From positions 19,346,001 to 19,410,000 of the forward strand of contig NC_079883.1 in NCBI RefSeq assembly GCF_029227915.1: a stretch of 64,000 nt of DNA. The letters are read 5' to 3'. Positions within the stretch are counted from its first letter, which is position 1. Every line of letters begins with the position of its first letter. The translations under genes and the position numbers were made by a program. This document shows positions 9,247 to 18,499 of this stretch, piece after piece. The DNA comes from Hydractinia symbiolongicarpus. Lineage: Eukaryota; Cnidaria; Hydrozoa; Anthoathecata; Hydractiniidae. Below the pieces are notes generated by a model. It saw only the letters and a list, made by a program, of their open reading frames with translations, ran no database searches and was not told where the DNA came from.

Positions 9247-9774
9247 ATGGAAAAGTACGTACAGAGTCAGCAATTTACAAAGTATTACGATGTGACGGTA
9301 CCGGTTCTGCGATGCTGTATCAATGCAGGTTCCACTACCGGTTATTGTTCACAGTGTTTGGAGAATTTTAGTTATCGAAATGGCTACTACTAGGAGGGGT
9401 TTATACACCCGGATGATGATGAGCTTTTAGATAGAGTGCAATCAGGAAAGAAGCCTTGGCGACAATTGCATGTGAGGAGGTGGATGAAGTGCTCGAATAC
9501 GATATTGAGGATCGCAGGGGTCTGCATATTGTATCAGCGAACGTTAACGAGTGGGGGGTAATTTGCTATGAAATCATAAAGGATAAGGACCTAAAGCTCT
9601 CGGATCTGGCAGACTTGGAGAAAATTGGTGAGATATTAAAAATTCAAATTGAGGATAGTCGATATCGATGACATTCATAAGGAGCTAAATTTTATTAAAG
9701 GTATAGTATATGGTTATCCATTATATACACTACATCCTTCTGATTATACACGACTTCGCCCTATTGATGATTAA
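9247..9774 (+). pseudogene. Broken gene of unknown function with a CC-x(9)-CxxC cluster
   Basis: ATG 9,247 opens a frame with LRCCINAGSTTGYCSQC, a possible small zinc ribbon, stopped by a TAG at 9,391. The frame then continues (EGFIHPDDDELLDRV) and homologous-looking acidic sequence resumes in a second frame (9,456-9,671, VDEVLEYDIEDRRG) and a third, ending TYxRLRPIDD with TAA at about 9,774. The simplest reading is one gene of roughly 175 residues broken by one stop and two frameshifts. No family is recognised. Confidence 0.45.
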
Positions 9775-9795
9775 AGGAATCTTGCTCGGTAGGTA

Positions 9796-9822
9796 TTAAT
9801 GTGAACCAATGGTTCACATTAA
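9796..9822. terminator. Hairpin between convergent genes
   Basis: Perfect 12-base arms (TTAATGTGAACC / GGTTCACATTAA) with a 3-base loop lie between the end of the rightward gene block and the 3' end of the leftward integrase gene. It could serve both transcripts. Confidence 0.65.
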
Positions 9823-9854
9823 GTATCAACTAAGTGGATGAAACCGATGAAATA

Positions 9855-10671
9855 GTCCTACCAATCTTTTCACATGCTCGGGAGGTATTTAAATATCTTC
9901 GGGAACTAGTAGCAATTCCTATGACACGAAACTCCGATTGGGACATCCATCGAGATAGTATAGGAGGCAGGTACCAGTTGCGATACGGTCGAGTCTGTAC
10001 GTCTTTTTGCTCCACCACGCATCCTTTGCACGTCTTTTGGCATGACCATGTTCCTCACCAGCTTGCAAGAGGTAGAGGTAAAGGCCATCATCAGGCAAAG
10101 GCTTTTCCTCGGGATATTCCTCGCTTTTTGCAAGTGGCACATCATCAAGCTTGATGGCAGATTTCATTCCGATCATAGCCGTCTTGGAATTGTTCATGGT
10201 TTTTACAGTATTGTATAGGTGTTTGACCCATGTAGTACTGGTTTTGTCAGATGCAAGCTCCTGGGCATCTTGAGGTTTGAACAATCTTTCCGCGAGTACC
10301 TTGTTGTAGCTTTCGACAAATGCCGTGAACGTGTGATACTATTTGGTGGTAGCCCGTTTAATCTCAACACCTTGGCTCTCCAACAGCTTCGTCACATCCG
10401 ACTTGAATTCCGAGCCGTTATCCACCTGGAAAGTCTTGGGGTATCGTAATGGTCCTGCTTTATAAGTATCCTTGATGCGCTTGGGCCCTTTGATATGTCG
10501 GAGCCAGAGCACTTGTCGAGATAGCCAGTGAGTAACACGCTTCTTAGAGACATAACTCTGCTCGGAGAGTAGTTTAATGGCTTTCCGTCCAGTCCAGAGA
10601 TGTTCGGGTTGGTAATAGATTTGACTTAGCTTTTTAGCTTCCTCGGCCGTAACTATATGTGCTTTTGACAT
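9855..10671 (-). pseudogene. rve (retroviral-type) integrase, inactivated
   Basis: It starts at ATG 10,671 (SKAHIVTAEEAKKLSQIYY). The N-terminal helical region ends at HIKGPKRIKDTYKAGP. Compared with element D, about 65 residues are deleted here, including the first catalytic Asp. The second catalytic region, FQVDNGSEFK, is present. After an in-frame TAG at 10,339 the frame goes on through FVESYNKVLAERL, probably carrying the catalytic Glu, to a chromodomain-like PDDGLYLYLLQAGEEHG segment and WSKKTYRLDRI, with further stops near 9,919 and 9,880. The family inserts polintons and adintoviruses with 5-6 bp target duplications. This copy is dead. Confidence 0.85.
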
Positions 10672-10689
10672 TTATTATACATGTCAAAA

Positions 10690-11065
10690 ATGTTCTTACA
10701 TATACTTGTACACGGATAAACGTTAGTTCACCGTCTTGTTGCTATTTGCTGGGTATATAGTAGTCGGAGAGTTTGGGAGCTCTTTCAACGGTGGTTATGA
10801 AGTATTGTTTCATACCCTCATCGAGTTCCTTCGAATCTTCAACGGCTTGCTTTTGTTCCTTCCTTCTCTTGTTGTAAGCATCAATCTTCGCTTGTCTATC
10901 GTGCACCCAAGCTGCTTGGGCTGCTTGTAATTTCTCGACGGCTAGATCGTGCCTTCGTTGCTCTTCCTCACCATGCCCACTGAGTTTACTAAATAGAAAA
11001 TTAGAGCCATTAAAGGCCAATGCATTAATCGCTGCACCTGCTACGAGTACACCAATTGTTGTCAT
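10690..11065 (-). pseudogene. Coiled-coil membrane protein (virion component), C-terminus lost
   Basis: ATG 11,065 opens a frame with an N-terminal hydrophobic segment (IGVLVAGAAINALAF), the motif FLFSKLSGHG, a long charged coiled coil (residues about 35-85) and LSDYYIPSK followed by an in-frame TAG at 10,742. The D copy at 63,076 continues past this point with QQDGELTF and a transmembrane helix. Here that helix is deleted, leaving only the last codons. The protein is a standard neighbour of the integrase and capsid genes in cnidarian polinton-like elements; its exact role is unknown. Confidence 0.7.
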
Positions 11066-11068
11066 TTA

Positions 11069-11093
11069 TTTTGTAGACCCAAGGTCTACAAAA
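11069..11093 (-). promoter_or_regulatory. Hairpin upstream of the coiled-coil gene, conserved in element D
   Basis: TTTTGTAGACC / GGTCTACAAAA arms with a 3-base loop lie between the capsid gene stop and the next ATG. Element D has the same structure at the same place (63,046-63,070, one mismatch), so it is conserved in sequence and position. It probably marks the capsid mRNA 3' end. Confidence 0.65.
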
Positions 11094-11108
11094 GCAAATT
11101 TTGATCTC

Positions 11109-12216
11109 TTAATATTCTACACTGCCATCCAGGATGTTTAATTGCGCGTCTTGGATAAGGAAGACGTAGCACCTAATATCTCCATTGCCATCCGCTTTTT
11201 TCGTCATGTGCAGGGTTATACCGTCCGATAACCTTTGCAGAGGCCGCCCACTACCATATAGGCCCCGATCAGGTGTTGCCCTGAAATCAATGAATAGCGC
11301 ATAGCGCTCGGTGAAAAATTGACCTATGGTCACTTCACTATCATGGCACCCAAATAATTCAACGATCTGCTCCAAATTATATCGAGGGAGCATAGCATGT
11401 GAATACAGCTCATTGGGCTCACCCACCACCGTGACAGAAATCTTCTCGATTTTGGGATTGTAGAATTGCTCATTGACACCCGCATAAGCCTTGGATACTC
11501 CAGGATCGACGAATAGTAGTAATATACCCACCAAGGATTTAACAGGGGTATCGACTTGGAGATTGTAGGATGTATCACTTTTCTTCATAGTCACCACTTT
11601 ACTCCTCAATACTCGTTCGTATGGTAGGGCGAGGCGGCTCTATCGTCACATCATAGCGCTCGCCAGATCTTCATTTACTAATTTTTCAAACTCAAGCGAA
11701 ATGTTAGAGATTTTGTATGTAGCGTCAGCTGCCTTGGCTGCGGTTGAGCCTGCGGCTGGTGTACCGGCATCCTTGATGACTTGATCGTATGAAGCGAAAT
11801 GTAGAACAAACTGTAGCCTATCGTGGAATCCATGTTGATAAAACGAGAGATCTCTCGTCAACTCGAACATTTTCCCCAACGGAATACAAAAGGTGTTTCC
11901 GTACGCCGCGGCTATAGCACGCTCCTCATTTGTTCCTACATGGTCAGACGCTTTTACCTGTAAAGCGCGAATTGTCCCGTCATTTGGATTGATTCCCTCC
12001 AAAATCAGATTGTTCTTCCTATTAAATTTCGAAATCCAGAGATCACGGTAGACACTGAATACATTATGATCCGCAATATGCTGTACCTCATTCCCATTCA
12101 AAGTAATACGTAGGTCACGCACCAGGGCCTTCCCAATATTGCTAACGATCGTTCTTTTCGTGTTGGTGCCAATCAATTCCATATCAAATAGTAGTCTGAT
12201 ACTCCCAGGAACCGGC
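11109..12216 (-). pseudogene. Major capsid protein (double jelly-roll), 5'-truncated with stops
   Basis: Homology to the copy at 55,805 begins at VPGSIRLLFDMELIGTNTKR and runs through ISGNEV-like LNGNEVQHIAD, ASDHVGTNEERAIAAAYGN and LEFEKLVNEDLASAMM. Two in-frame stops (TGA, TAG) follow near 11,635-11,645. The second half continues with MKKSDTSYNLQVDTPVKSL, NPKIEKISVTV and YALFIDFRATPD, ending DAQLNILDG near 11,109. The two halves correspond to the two jelly rolls of polinton-type capsid proteins (family knowledge). The first 55-60 residues are missing because the sequence joins the neighbouring plus-strand gene at about 12,220. It cannot encode a complete capsid protein. Confidence 0.82.
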
Positions 12217-12228
12217 TGCCTCTTGCCG

Positions 12229-13237
12229 ATGGTGTAGAGCTCACGAAACAAAATGGTGAAATTAGGAAAGCTTCCGCGATAGTGAGGGATCTAGGCGTGG
12301 GACGATTGCGAGCCATGGGATTCCATGAATAAACTACACCACACAAAGGCAGTAAAAAGATGGCGCAGAACCTCGCGCTGGAGGTTGGTGTTCTTGTTAA
12401 GAAGGGTGAGGAGACTTCGGGTAAAGAGGAGGGTGAGATTATTGAAATGAAAACAATTGATAGCATTCAAAATTTTGCTCGTGACATAGAGGGTTATGCA
12501 GATACTTCGTTCGCGGGTATCGACGATGATATCGAGACCCCTGACATGAGAAAGTTAAAGCTCGACATTGAAAATAGAAGACTATTAAGGAGGTGAAGGA
12601 TAAACTTGTACAATATGATAGCGAGATAAATAAGAAAGAGGGTAAGTTGAAATAACTTAAAAAGCAGAAGCCCGGGGTACGAAGGCTTCAGGATATTAAT
12701 GATCTTGAGAAGGAATTGAAGAAATTAAAGGAAGATAAGAAGGATGAATTGGGTAGGCACGGTCTTTCCTCCGAGGTTTTTAAGCAACTGAGGTCCATTA
12801 AATCTGAGCTGATAAAAATCGCTGGGGACAATATATCCCTACGAGAAAAGCTCATCATTCTATTCAAAGAGCAAGGGATAACTATCGCCAGCGTTATTTC
12901 TGCTGTTGGTCTACTGGTTTCCACCATCGTGCTCGCTGTCACTGGAGGAAGCACAAGCGCCGTAGGAAGTACAGGAAGAAGTGCCGATGACAAGGGGTTT
13001 GTGCGGAAACAGCTTGAAAGACTCGGGAGATTTTTAAAGTACCTAGCAGGTAAAGCAGGTGCAGCACTACCGGGGATCATTGGCACTGTGGTGTCATTCT
13101 TTTTCAGAGTTGCAGCGAGGGTTGTCGAATATGTAGCAAAACACTTGTATATGGCCTTGGCTACCGCCGTGGGTATTGTTGTTGCGTGTATAGGAGGAGG
13201 AGTAAGGGTAGAAAGAGATCGTAGATTATTCTGGTAA
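12229..13237 (+). pseudogene. Coiled-coil / membrane virion protein, frameshifted
   Basis: The start is lost in the deletion shared with the capsid gene. Homology to the D copy begins at DGVELTKQNGEIRK. After a TGA near 12,331 come SIQNFARDIEGYADTSFAG, a charged coiled coil with a frameshift near 12,590 and a stop near 12,655, then a clean 173-residue stretch from 12,716. The C-terminal part has LFKEQGITIASVISAVGLLV (membrane helix), a Gly/Ser linker, KYLAGKAGAALPGIIGTVVS (second hydrophobic segment) and a final helix ALATAVGIVVACIGGG. Proteins of this layout accompany polinton capsid genes in cnidarians; the role is probably membrane-associated in the virion. Confidence 0.72.
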
Positions 13238-13255
13238 ACCACCTAACTTACCAGA
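13230..13255. terminator. Hairpin between convergent virion genes, conserved in element D
   Basis: TCTGGTAA / TTACCAGA arms with a 10-base loop overlap the stop of the plus gene and precede the stop of the minus gene. Element D has the same arms at 61,545-61,570 between the same two genes. Confidence 0.6.
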
Positions 13256-13263
13256 TGACAATC

Positions 13264-14385
13264 TTAATGTTTCATCCATATATAAGTGATAATTAACAAT
13301 ATCCCCACAGTGATAATGGTAGCCTTAGTTTCCTCGTGAGCTGACGATGGAGCTGGTGGGGGATGCATCCTTGGTACCTTGGAGGGTTGACGTTGATGAT
13401 GCTTCCTTGGTATGGGCTTGGCAACAGCATGCGGAGCGTTAATATTGGGATTTATACCAATCGTGAAATGGTCCTGACTGATCAGGATCTTCTTGTTATA
13501 TCCAGCCACATTTCCGATCCTCAGTGACATATCGCTTGGGATCATGTAGACGCCATGGGCAACACTATAGTCGACCTTGCTTCGTGCATATCTGAGTACG
13601 TTCACGAATTCACTAATCTCTCTACCTGTATTTGTAGGTCTAATCACCAGCTGTTCAAATTTCGTCAAGTATAGTCGTTGGGCATCGATAGAACTGCCTT
13701 GATTACCAATAATTCCTGATCGCGCATTGGCTTGGGACTCCAAAATCAAATACGCGTAGCATCGTACACTTTGCGATAACTTTTCTATGCCGATACGTGT
13801 AATACCCTGACTATTTTCGATTATCCACCTATCCATGAATTTTCATCGAAGTAACTAGGTCCTGCACTAGGAAAATCTTTACGTTTGGCTTGCCATGAGC
13901 TGAAAATACTCTCATTTTTCCACTCTTGCTCACTGCCAGATACTCCAAATTCACGTGTCAATGCGTGAAGCTTTTGATTATTGAATGGGTTATTCAGGAT
14001 ATTGAAGCGGGAAGAGCCAGGTAACGATACCTTCTAGTATTTTTCGAATTTGGAAATAGACATGGAACCTATACACAGAGCGAACAAGGGGTAATGGAGA
14101 CGTTAGATGCTGCATGCTGATACCACAAGCTGATGTTGCAGCGAATACAGAGAAATTCAACTGCGTAGACCAGAGTTTGAAAGGGTGAGTCCTATGTTCA
14201 TCGACCGGAGGGTTAGCATGGAAAACATAGTCCACAAAGATATCGGGAAACCTTACTTTAAATGACGAGCCCTTCGCGTCTATTACTATATCTTGTACCG
14301 TGAGATCTTCACCTCTTAGCTGCTCCAGGTATTTCCCATGGTTAGGGGTATATTTTGCTTTTGAATTATATTCATATATGTTCAT
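13264..14385 (-). pseudogene. Virion protein (minor capsid/penton-like) with C-terminal membrane helix
   Basis: ATG 14,385 begins MNIYEYNSKAKY. The first 120 residues include LWSTQLNFSVFAATSACGIS and VYRFHVYFQIRKILEG. A frameshift near 14,030 breaks the frame, homologous sequence continues in another frame (NILNNPFNNQ), and a second shift near 13,838 restores the first frame. The C-terminal half has QGITRIGIEKLSQSVRCYAY, VYMIPSDMSLRIGNVAGYN, a Pro/His-rich linker and a final helix TIITVGILLIITYIWMKH identical in element D. About 370 residues in all. The family is a regular companion of the capsid gene in cnidarian polinton-like elements; a penton role is inferred. Confidence 0.72.
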
Positions 14386-14401
14386 TGTTTCTTAAAGAAA
14401 G
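14386..14401. promoter_or_regulatory. Divergent intergenic palindrome TTTCTTAAAGAAA
   Basis: The 16-base gap between two divergent start codons consists almost entirely of this palindrome. The same element occurs at the same place in C (54,057-54,073) and D (60,433-60,448). Such conservation in a tiny gap suggests a bidirectional promoter or a start-proximal RNA element. Confidence 0.6.
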
Positions 14402-15091
14402 ATGCGACAGTTATATATAACCGACATTTCGAATCCCACGATATTTGATGAATATCTGAGTGAAGGCACCAGAATAGCTCTAAAAAAATTAGTATCCGCC
14501 CCAGGTGGGTGAATCTTTATTAAAAGAGTGAATTCAATATCTATAAAGCAGGTGCCAAGATGAGTGACGGGACGTTTAATGTAGGGCCATTGGAAGTCAC
14601 AATCTCTATTGAGCTGGGCTTGTATAGAATCGTGGATCTCTCGGCTATTGTCAAAAACCAAGCAGGGGATAGAATAGAGCTATTTGTACTCCGGAACGGC
14701 GTGTGTAGGATTAGGGTTAATAAAGGGTATGTTGTGATAATTGATCAACTACTGCAGGACCTTATGGGGTATGCTTTTAATAACAAGGTATTATTTTCAG
14801 CGGGTGACTACGACAGCAAGTACAATACTGACATTCATCAGCGGATGAGAATTGTATGCCCCAGATGGATAAAGATTACTGTCTTTTAAATGGTAAGAAA
14901 TCCAATATAATAGCAATACTCCCTATCAAAGAGCTTACTGCTTGGGGGATAAGCTTACCTGGAATTTTAATAACCCGGTTTACCTCCCCATTAAGGGTTC
15001 AACAGACAGGTTAGATTTCATGCTCATAAACGAATATCAAGACGAAAAGAACCCTTTCGCGTCAATAACAATGCATTTGCTTATAGAATAA
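14402..15091 (+). pseudogene. Virion protein homologous to the D gene at 60,432, heavily broken
   Basis: ATG 14,402 begins MRQLYITDISNPTIFDEYL. The frame stops near 14,511, and homologous sequence reappears in other frames (GLYRIVDLSAIVKNQAGDR, then RLRI-like segments from 14,590-14,889), and near the end CLLNGKKS-like and STDRLDFMLINEYQ segments. The intact D copy is 222 residues. Several frameshifts and a missing segment after residue 37 make this a pseudogene. It is probably a capsid-associated protein of polinton-like viruses; function is inferred from context only. Confidence 0.65.
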
Positions 15092-15732
15092 ATGACTGCT
15101 ATTATGAAATTATATCTGAGCTTACCACCGAGTGCATCTGATCAAGAAAATCAGGGGCAGACATACAGGTTAAAAAAGATTGAAGAGATCGAGGCTTTCT
15201 TCCGGGGTGAGATTAAAGATCGGGATAAGCTCGCTAAAAAGTTTAAAATGCATGGAACATGGATTAGATTTTGCGATCACGGATTGTTGAGTATCTCCGT
15301 GATAACCTCAAGTGTCGGTATTGTAGCATTATTATCAGGATTGGGAGCTCCCCTGACCGTGGCCATGGGAGGCATCACAATAGCCGTATGACTTGGTCAG
15401 GCAGGTTTAAGGAACGCTGGGAAAAAGCTGAATGCAAAATCCAAGAAGCATGAATCAATAAGATTATTGGCAGAGACTAAGCTAAGGAGTATAGTTGATC
15501 TCATTAGCAGGGCGATTGAAAATGGTGTGATATCCGATTATGAGTTTAGCCTTATTATGCAGAAGAAACAAAAATATATGGTGCTCAGGGAGCAGATACG
15601 TCAGAGGACTAAAAGGCTGTGACAATGATCAACGATAACGAGCGCGCGGAATTGTTGGCACAGGGAAGACAGGAGACCAGAGCAGAACTGTTAAAAAACT
15701 TGCAGTCTGCGCAGTATGTAAGCGCTACCTAG
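15092..15732 (+). pseudogene. Two-helix membrane virion protein with in-frame TGA
   Basis: ATG 15,092 sits in an AGAATAAATGAC context. The N-terminal part (LYLSLPPSASDQEN) is followed by YRLKKIEEIEAF, a charged helix, then two hydrophobic stretches (GLLSISVITSSVGIVALLSG and GAPLTVAMGGITIAV). A TGA at 15,389-15,391 interrupts the frame, which then stays open and conserved (GQAGLRNAGKK, ETKLRSIVDLISRAIENGVI) to 15,622. A frameshift precedes the last 35 codons, ending NLQSAQYVSAT. The diverged D copy has TGA at exactly the same codon, while C has Gly there. Confidence 0.7.
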
Positions 15733-15754
15733 ACGAACCGCCAGCGTATTCATA

Positions 15755-15782
15755 ATCTAATGTATTGTTAATTACATTAGAT
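15755..15782. terminator. Hairpin between convergent genes
   Basis: ATCTAATGTA / TACATTAGAT arms with an 8-base loop overlap the stop codon of the minus-strand SAP-like gene. Confidence 0.6.
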
Positions 15783-16052
15783 GGTACCAACTACTTCACC
15801 GGTAGTTGCATCAACCATGAAATCTCCGTCATGAATTATTATTCGTTTCTGTTTTGCCTCGAGGCCTCTGATGTACTCATCGAGTCTTTTCATAGCCGCG
15901 ATATCTAAACATGGCTTGCAGTATGGACCATCCGTTTGACTACAAGTATTGATATATTTTATTTTGTGAATAGCGGCTATAATTTCAGCCCTTTTCATCA
16001 TAGAATAGCCCTTAATATCCAGCTCTCTCGCTTCTCTTTTCAAATCATTCAT
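15777..16052 (-). CDS. SAP/Rho-N-like small protein
   Basis: An intact 91-residue frame (ATG 16,052, AATAAATG context). The N-terminal LKREARELDIKGYSMMKRAEIIAAI matches the SAP/Rho-N helix-turn-helix pattern (L-x-x-x-A-R-x-x-G-x-x-G-Y-S-x-x-x-K-x-x-L/I), which binds nucleic acids. Two Cys (GPYCKPC) and a basic helix RGLEAKQKRIIIHDG follow. It ends DATTGEVVGTI. A frameshifted homologue lies in element D at 58,799. It is 4 bases from the next minus-strand gene. It could package or organise DNA; this is inference. Confidence 0.6.
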   Translation of the reverse strand: MNDLKREARELDIKGYSMMKRAEIIAAIHKIKYINTCSQTDGPYCKPCLDIAAMKRLDEYIRGLEAKQKRIIIHDGDFMVDATTGEVVGTI

Positions 16053-16055
16053 TTA

Positions 16056-16655
16056 TTATAATACGACGAATGGATCATCATCTGAATCAAGGTGTTGTGT
16101 CCTGGATTGTTGAACTGGTTTATACTTACACTCCTCGAGCATAACCTCCAGATAGTTCTTATTCCCTTGCCGATAGATACTTGATAGCTTTAAAATGTAG
16201 ATGCAGTCGCAGGGCTGCTTCAGTGGTACTGGTTGATCATGAAAATCAGCACTTATCTCCCTATTCCATTCCTTTACTTTGGTACTAACATAGCCTTTTT
16301 TAACTGGTGGGGTAGTGAATTCACTACCATATATTTTCTCAATCCATGTCAATATGCTTTGGTATTTCTGAAGCCATTCTGGATGCTTCCGTAAGTTAAA
16401 TGACATTGTAAGTGAGGAACTATCATCATAACGAGATGCTCCATTGCTATATAGCCCCCCTGGTGTTCTGATTAGTAGGGCGGTAATTTTATTATCATTT
16501 TTGTAACCTATCACAAATCTAGCATCCTTGCCTTTATTGTTTTGTATTGGATCGCTAAGTACAATGTTTTCGATCTTTATATCAAAGATGTTAAATGCAG
16601 CTAGGTTGCTATAAAAAGCCGTTGTTTCAATATCATTTCCATAAAATTTAAACAT
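16056..16655 (-). CDS. Probable viral single-stranded DNA-binding protein
   Basis: An intact 199-residue frame. The order IENIVLSDPIQNNKG, ARFVIGYKND, ITALLIRTPGGLYSNGASRY, LTMSFNL, a helix EWLQKYQSILTWIEKIYG, VKEW, IYILKLSSIY and an acidic tail HLDSDDDPFVVL resembles the SSB-like proteins of large DNA viruses, where a beta-rich fold is followed by an acidic C-terminal tail (family knowledge, matched by eye). Fragments of the same gene occur in C (52,320) and D (58,450); the D copy keeps the acidic tail. Apart from the tail, the functional call rests on pattern resemblance. Confidence 0.45.
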   Translation of the reverse strand: MFKFYGNDIETTAFYSNLAAFNIFDIKIENIVLSDPIQNNKGKDARFVIGYKNDNKITALLIRTPGGLYSNGASRYDDSSSLTMSFNLRKHPEWLQKYQSILTWIEKIYGSEFTTPPVKKGYVSTKVKEWNREISADFHDQPVPLKQPCDCIYILKLSSIYRQGNKNYLEVMLEECKYKPVQQSRTQHLDSDDDPFVVL

Positions 16656-16680
16656 CCCGTTTATTTATGAAAATTAGACT

Positions 16681-16845
16681 CTATCTAGGGTTTTTACAAG
16701 GACAGCACCCACCATTGTACGTGATAAACACCATGTAATGCTGCCAACACAGCATTTTCCCGCATATAATTAACCTCCGTCCACACCGTTCACATCTATC
16801 ATATTTATCGAGATCAATTCCCCATTCATCACAATACTCAGTCAT
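16681..16845 (-). CDS. Small Cys-rich (zinc-binding) viral protein
   Basis: A 54-residue frame from ATG 16,845 (an alternative ATG lies at 16,857). Cysteines are arranged as C-x(13)-CERCG, MLCWQHY, then CCPC, a likely zinc-binding fold. The C element encodes a clear homologue at 52,129 sharing KYDRC/AYDRC, GK-LCW and ITYNGG. The two genes lie in the same position, just outside the SSB-like gene at the element end. Function unknown. Conservation between strongly diverged copies supports it as a real gene despite its size. Confidence 0.6.
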   Translation of the reverse strand: MTEYCDEWGIDLDKYDRCERCGRRLIICGKMLCWQHYMVFITYNGGCCPCKNPR

Positions 16846-16855
16846 ACTATTGCGC

Positions 16856-16985
16856 ATGCGTTGATGACGTCATATATTTCTAGTATATATCATTTAATAT
16901 TATTTTGTGTTGGTTATTGGCATTTAATATTATTTTTGTTGATGACGTCATATGATTTCGTATTTTACTTGTTTTTGGAACGAGG
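16856..16985. repeat. Terminal repeat region of element A with two TGACGTCA sites
   Basis: The sequence CATTTAATATTATTTT(T/G) occurs twice, and TGACGTCA occurs at 16,865-16,872 and 16,943-16,950. The reverse complement of this region matches 57,560-57,740 at the left end of element D. It thus marks the outer end of this element family. Confidence 0.65.
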
Positions 16986-17073
16986 TGGTGGTGTAAGCGG
17001 GGTTTTTTAGGGGTAAAGGTGTGAAAGGAGCGAAAACCTGATTATAATCACTCCCTACTACTACTTCAAACAA

Positions 17074-18490
17074 GTCTGCTGAATTACGTTTTTGACGTGC
17101 TCACGTGCTTTACGTGTTTTGCGTGCTCACGTGTTTACGTGCTCTACGTGTTCTACGTTCTTACGCACTTTACGTGCTTACGTGTTTGAGGTACTCCACC
17201 ACCTGAATCCCAGGGCTATATGGGTCTTGCTGTGAATTAAAAAAACGTGAAACGCGATGAGGACAAATGTAAATCAGAATCTACAGTGTGAAACAAAATC
17301 TACATCTCCATTTCATGTACGGAATTGTAGTGGACACAAGTTCATTGTATGTTCGTCTAGACAATCTCTTAATAAAGCGCACTACGCAAAATTTTAGTCG
17401 AAAGTTAATTATACGTAGCGTATAGACGTGTTTGAGGAAAATAAATTTTAAGGTTGAGCTATCTATAATATAACATAATAGTACATAAACTGGCTAAATT
17501 TATACTTTTTACCTTTATTTAATTATTCAAACATCATATTGTTGATTTTCTTGTTTATTTCAAAGATTTTGTTGGTAAGTGCAATCTTTTTGAGATCATG
17601 TATTCTGAGAAGAGTCTATTCATCCTCAGTTTAGATATCGTTTTTTACTTTGCTGAATAAAGTGGTTATGGATAAGAACTCTCACATAACTTACTCTTTT
17701 GTTCTATGCTTAGTTCACGATACATACCTGATGATGATATGAAAGCGTTGTTTAACAGCCATCCAAGCAATACTATCGATGCAACATACTTGCAAAAAGT
17801 TGCTAAAAAATCATCTCGTAAAAAGAATGATCTTCAAAGCATTTTATCCATACATCCTCCCTTCCACCAACCACAAAATGTGCGACTAATGGAAAAGTCA
17901 CACAGAAGTGCAAAATGCCATGGTCGATCATGCAAAGCCGTAATAACAATCGGTACAGTATGTTTAAAGGTGGAAAGTTCTTTGACATTTAACAGAAATG
18001 GGGCTGTGGAGGAGGACTTCAATTTTTACCCACGGAAGTGCTGCATATCGTCTCTGACAATTTGGTCGAATGTCATCTTTCCAAAAAGCGTTATTGTAGA
18101 TGTAGGCATTGCGGACAATGACAAAGATGGTGTTGCTAACGATCTTGGTGTTTCAGTCGCTTGACGTTTAAGAAGCCATAACATTTGTTTTTATGAAAAT
18201 TTTAAATTTTACATTGTATTTATGTCAATTTTGGGTTTGGACGTATTGCTTATCTTTGCATTGTTTGTTTTTGCATGAATAGTGAGAGTAGAGTCAAATT
18301 TTGAAAATGTTTCTTCCGACAAAACATGTAGTGACTTTATTTTTAATTATATTCTTACGCATATAAAACTATGCTATGAACTATATTATAAAAAATAGTA
18401 TTTTCATTATCTACGTCAGTTTCATTGGTTTTGAAAAGCACGTAAAGCACGTGAACACGTAAAGCACGTCGAGCACGTAATTTAGCAGAC
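17074..18490. mobile_element. Short DNA transposon with ACGTG-rich inverted ends
   Basis: The left end starts GTCTGCTGAATTACG followed by about ten ACGTG-type units (17,090-17,190). The right end, inverted, starts GTCTGCTAAATTACGTGC with five units (18,430-18,480). The arms match over about 50 bases. One gene lies inside. Class not assigned; no clear target duplication is seen. The rest of the interior (17,200-17,700 and 18,165-18,430) shows nothing recognisable. Confidence 0.6.
17706..18164 (+). CDS. Unrecognised protein with CHGRSCK zinc-like motif
   Basis: A 152-residue frame inside the inverted ends. The N-terminal half is basic; then come KCHGRSCKAVITIGTVCLKV, a loop, FNFYPRKCC and IWSNVIFPKSVIVDV. 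The spacing CHGxxC...C...(Y/C)P..C suggests a zinc-binding domain in which one Cys may have become Tyr. The domain looks like one I have seen in hydrozoan transposon proteins but cannot name. It could be the transposase remnant or an accessory DNA-binding protein. There is no catalytic triad in view, so the element may be non-autonomous. Confidence 0.45.
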   Translation: MLSSRYIPDDDMKALFNSHPSNTIDATYLQKVAKKSSRKKNDLQSILSIHPPFHQPQNVRLMEKSHRSAKCHGRSCKAVITIGTVCLKVESSLTFNRNGAVEEDFNFYPRKCCISSLTIWSNVIFPKSVIVDVGIADNDKDGVANDLGVSVA

Positions 18491-18499
18491 TCATATCAA

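Larger units (their letters stand above)
1..16985. mobile_element. Endogenous polinton-like virus element A with RNA polymerase genes (right part)
   Basis: This is a dense, intronless gene array unlike the AT-rich host DNA that follows. Rightward genes (Rpb1 end, HNH, membrane proteins, Rpb7-like, packaging ATPase) meet a block containing integrase, capsid and virion genes near 9.8 kb. The capsid, integrase and coiled-coil genes resemble polinton/adintovirus-like proteins common in cnidarian genomes (family knowledge), while the HNH and Rpb genes are of nucleocytoplasmic large DNA virus type. The same right-half gene order recurs inverted in the two elements after 51 kb. The element runs off the left edge, so its polymerase genes and left end are not visible. 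The right end is placed near 16,985, after repeats shared with element D. A Penelope retroelement interrupts it at 1,260-6,817. Confidence 0.8.
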
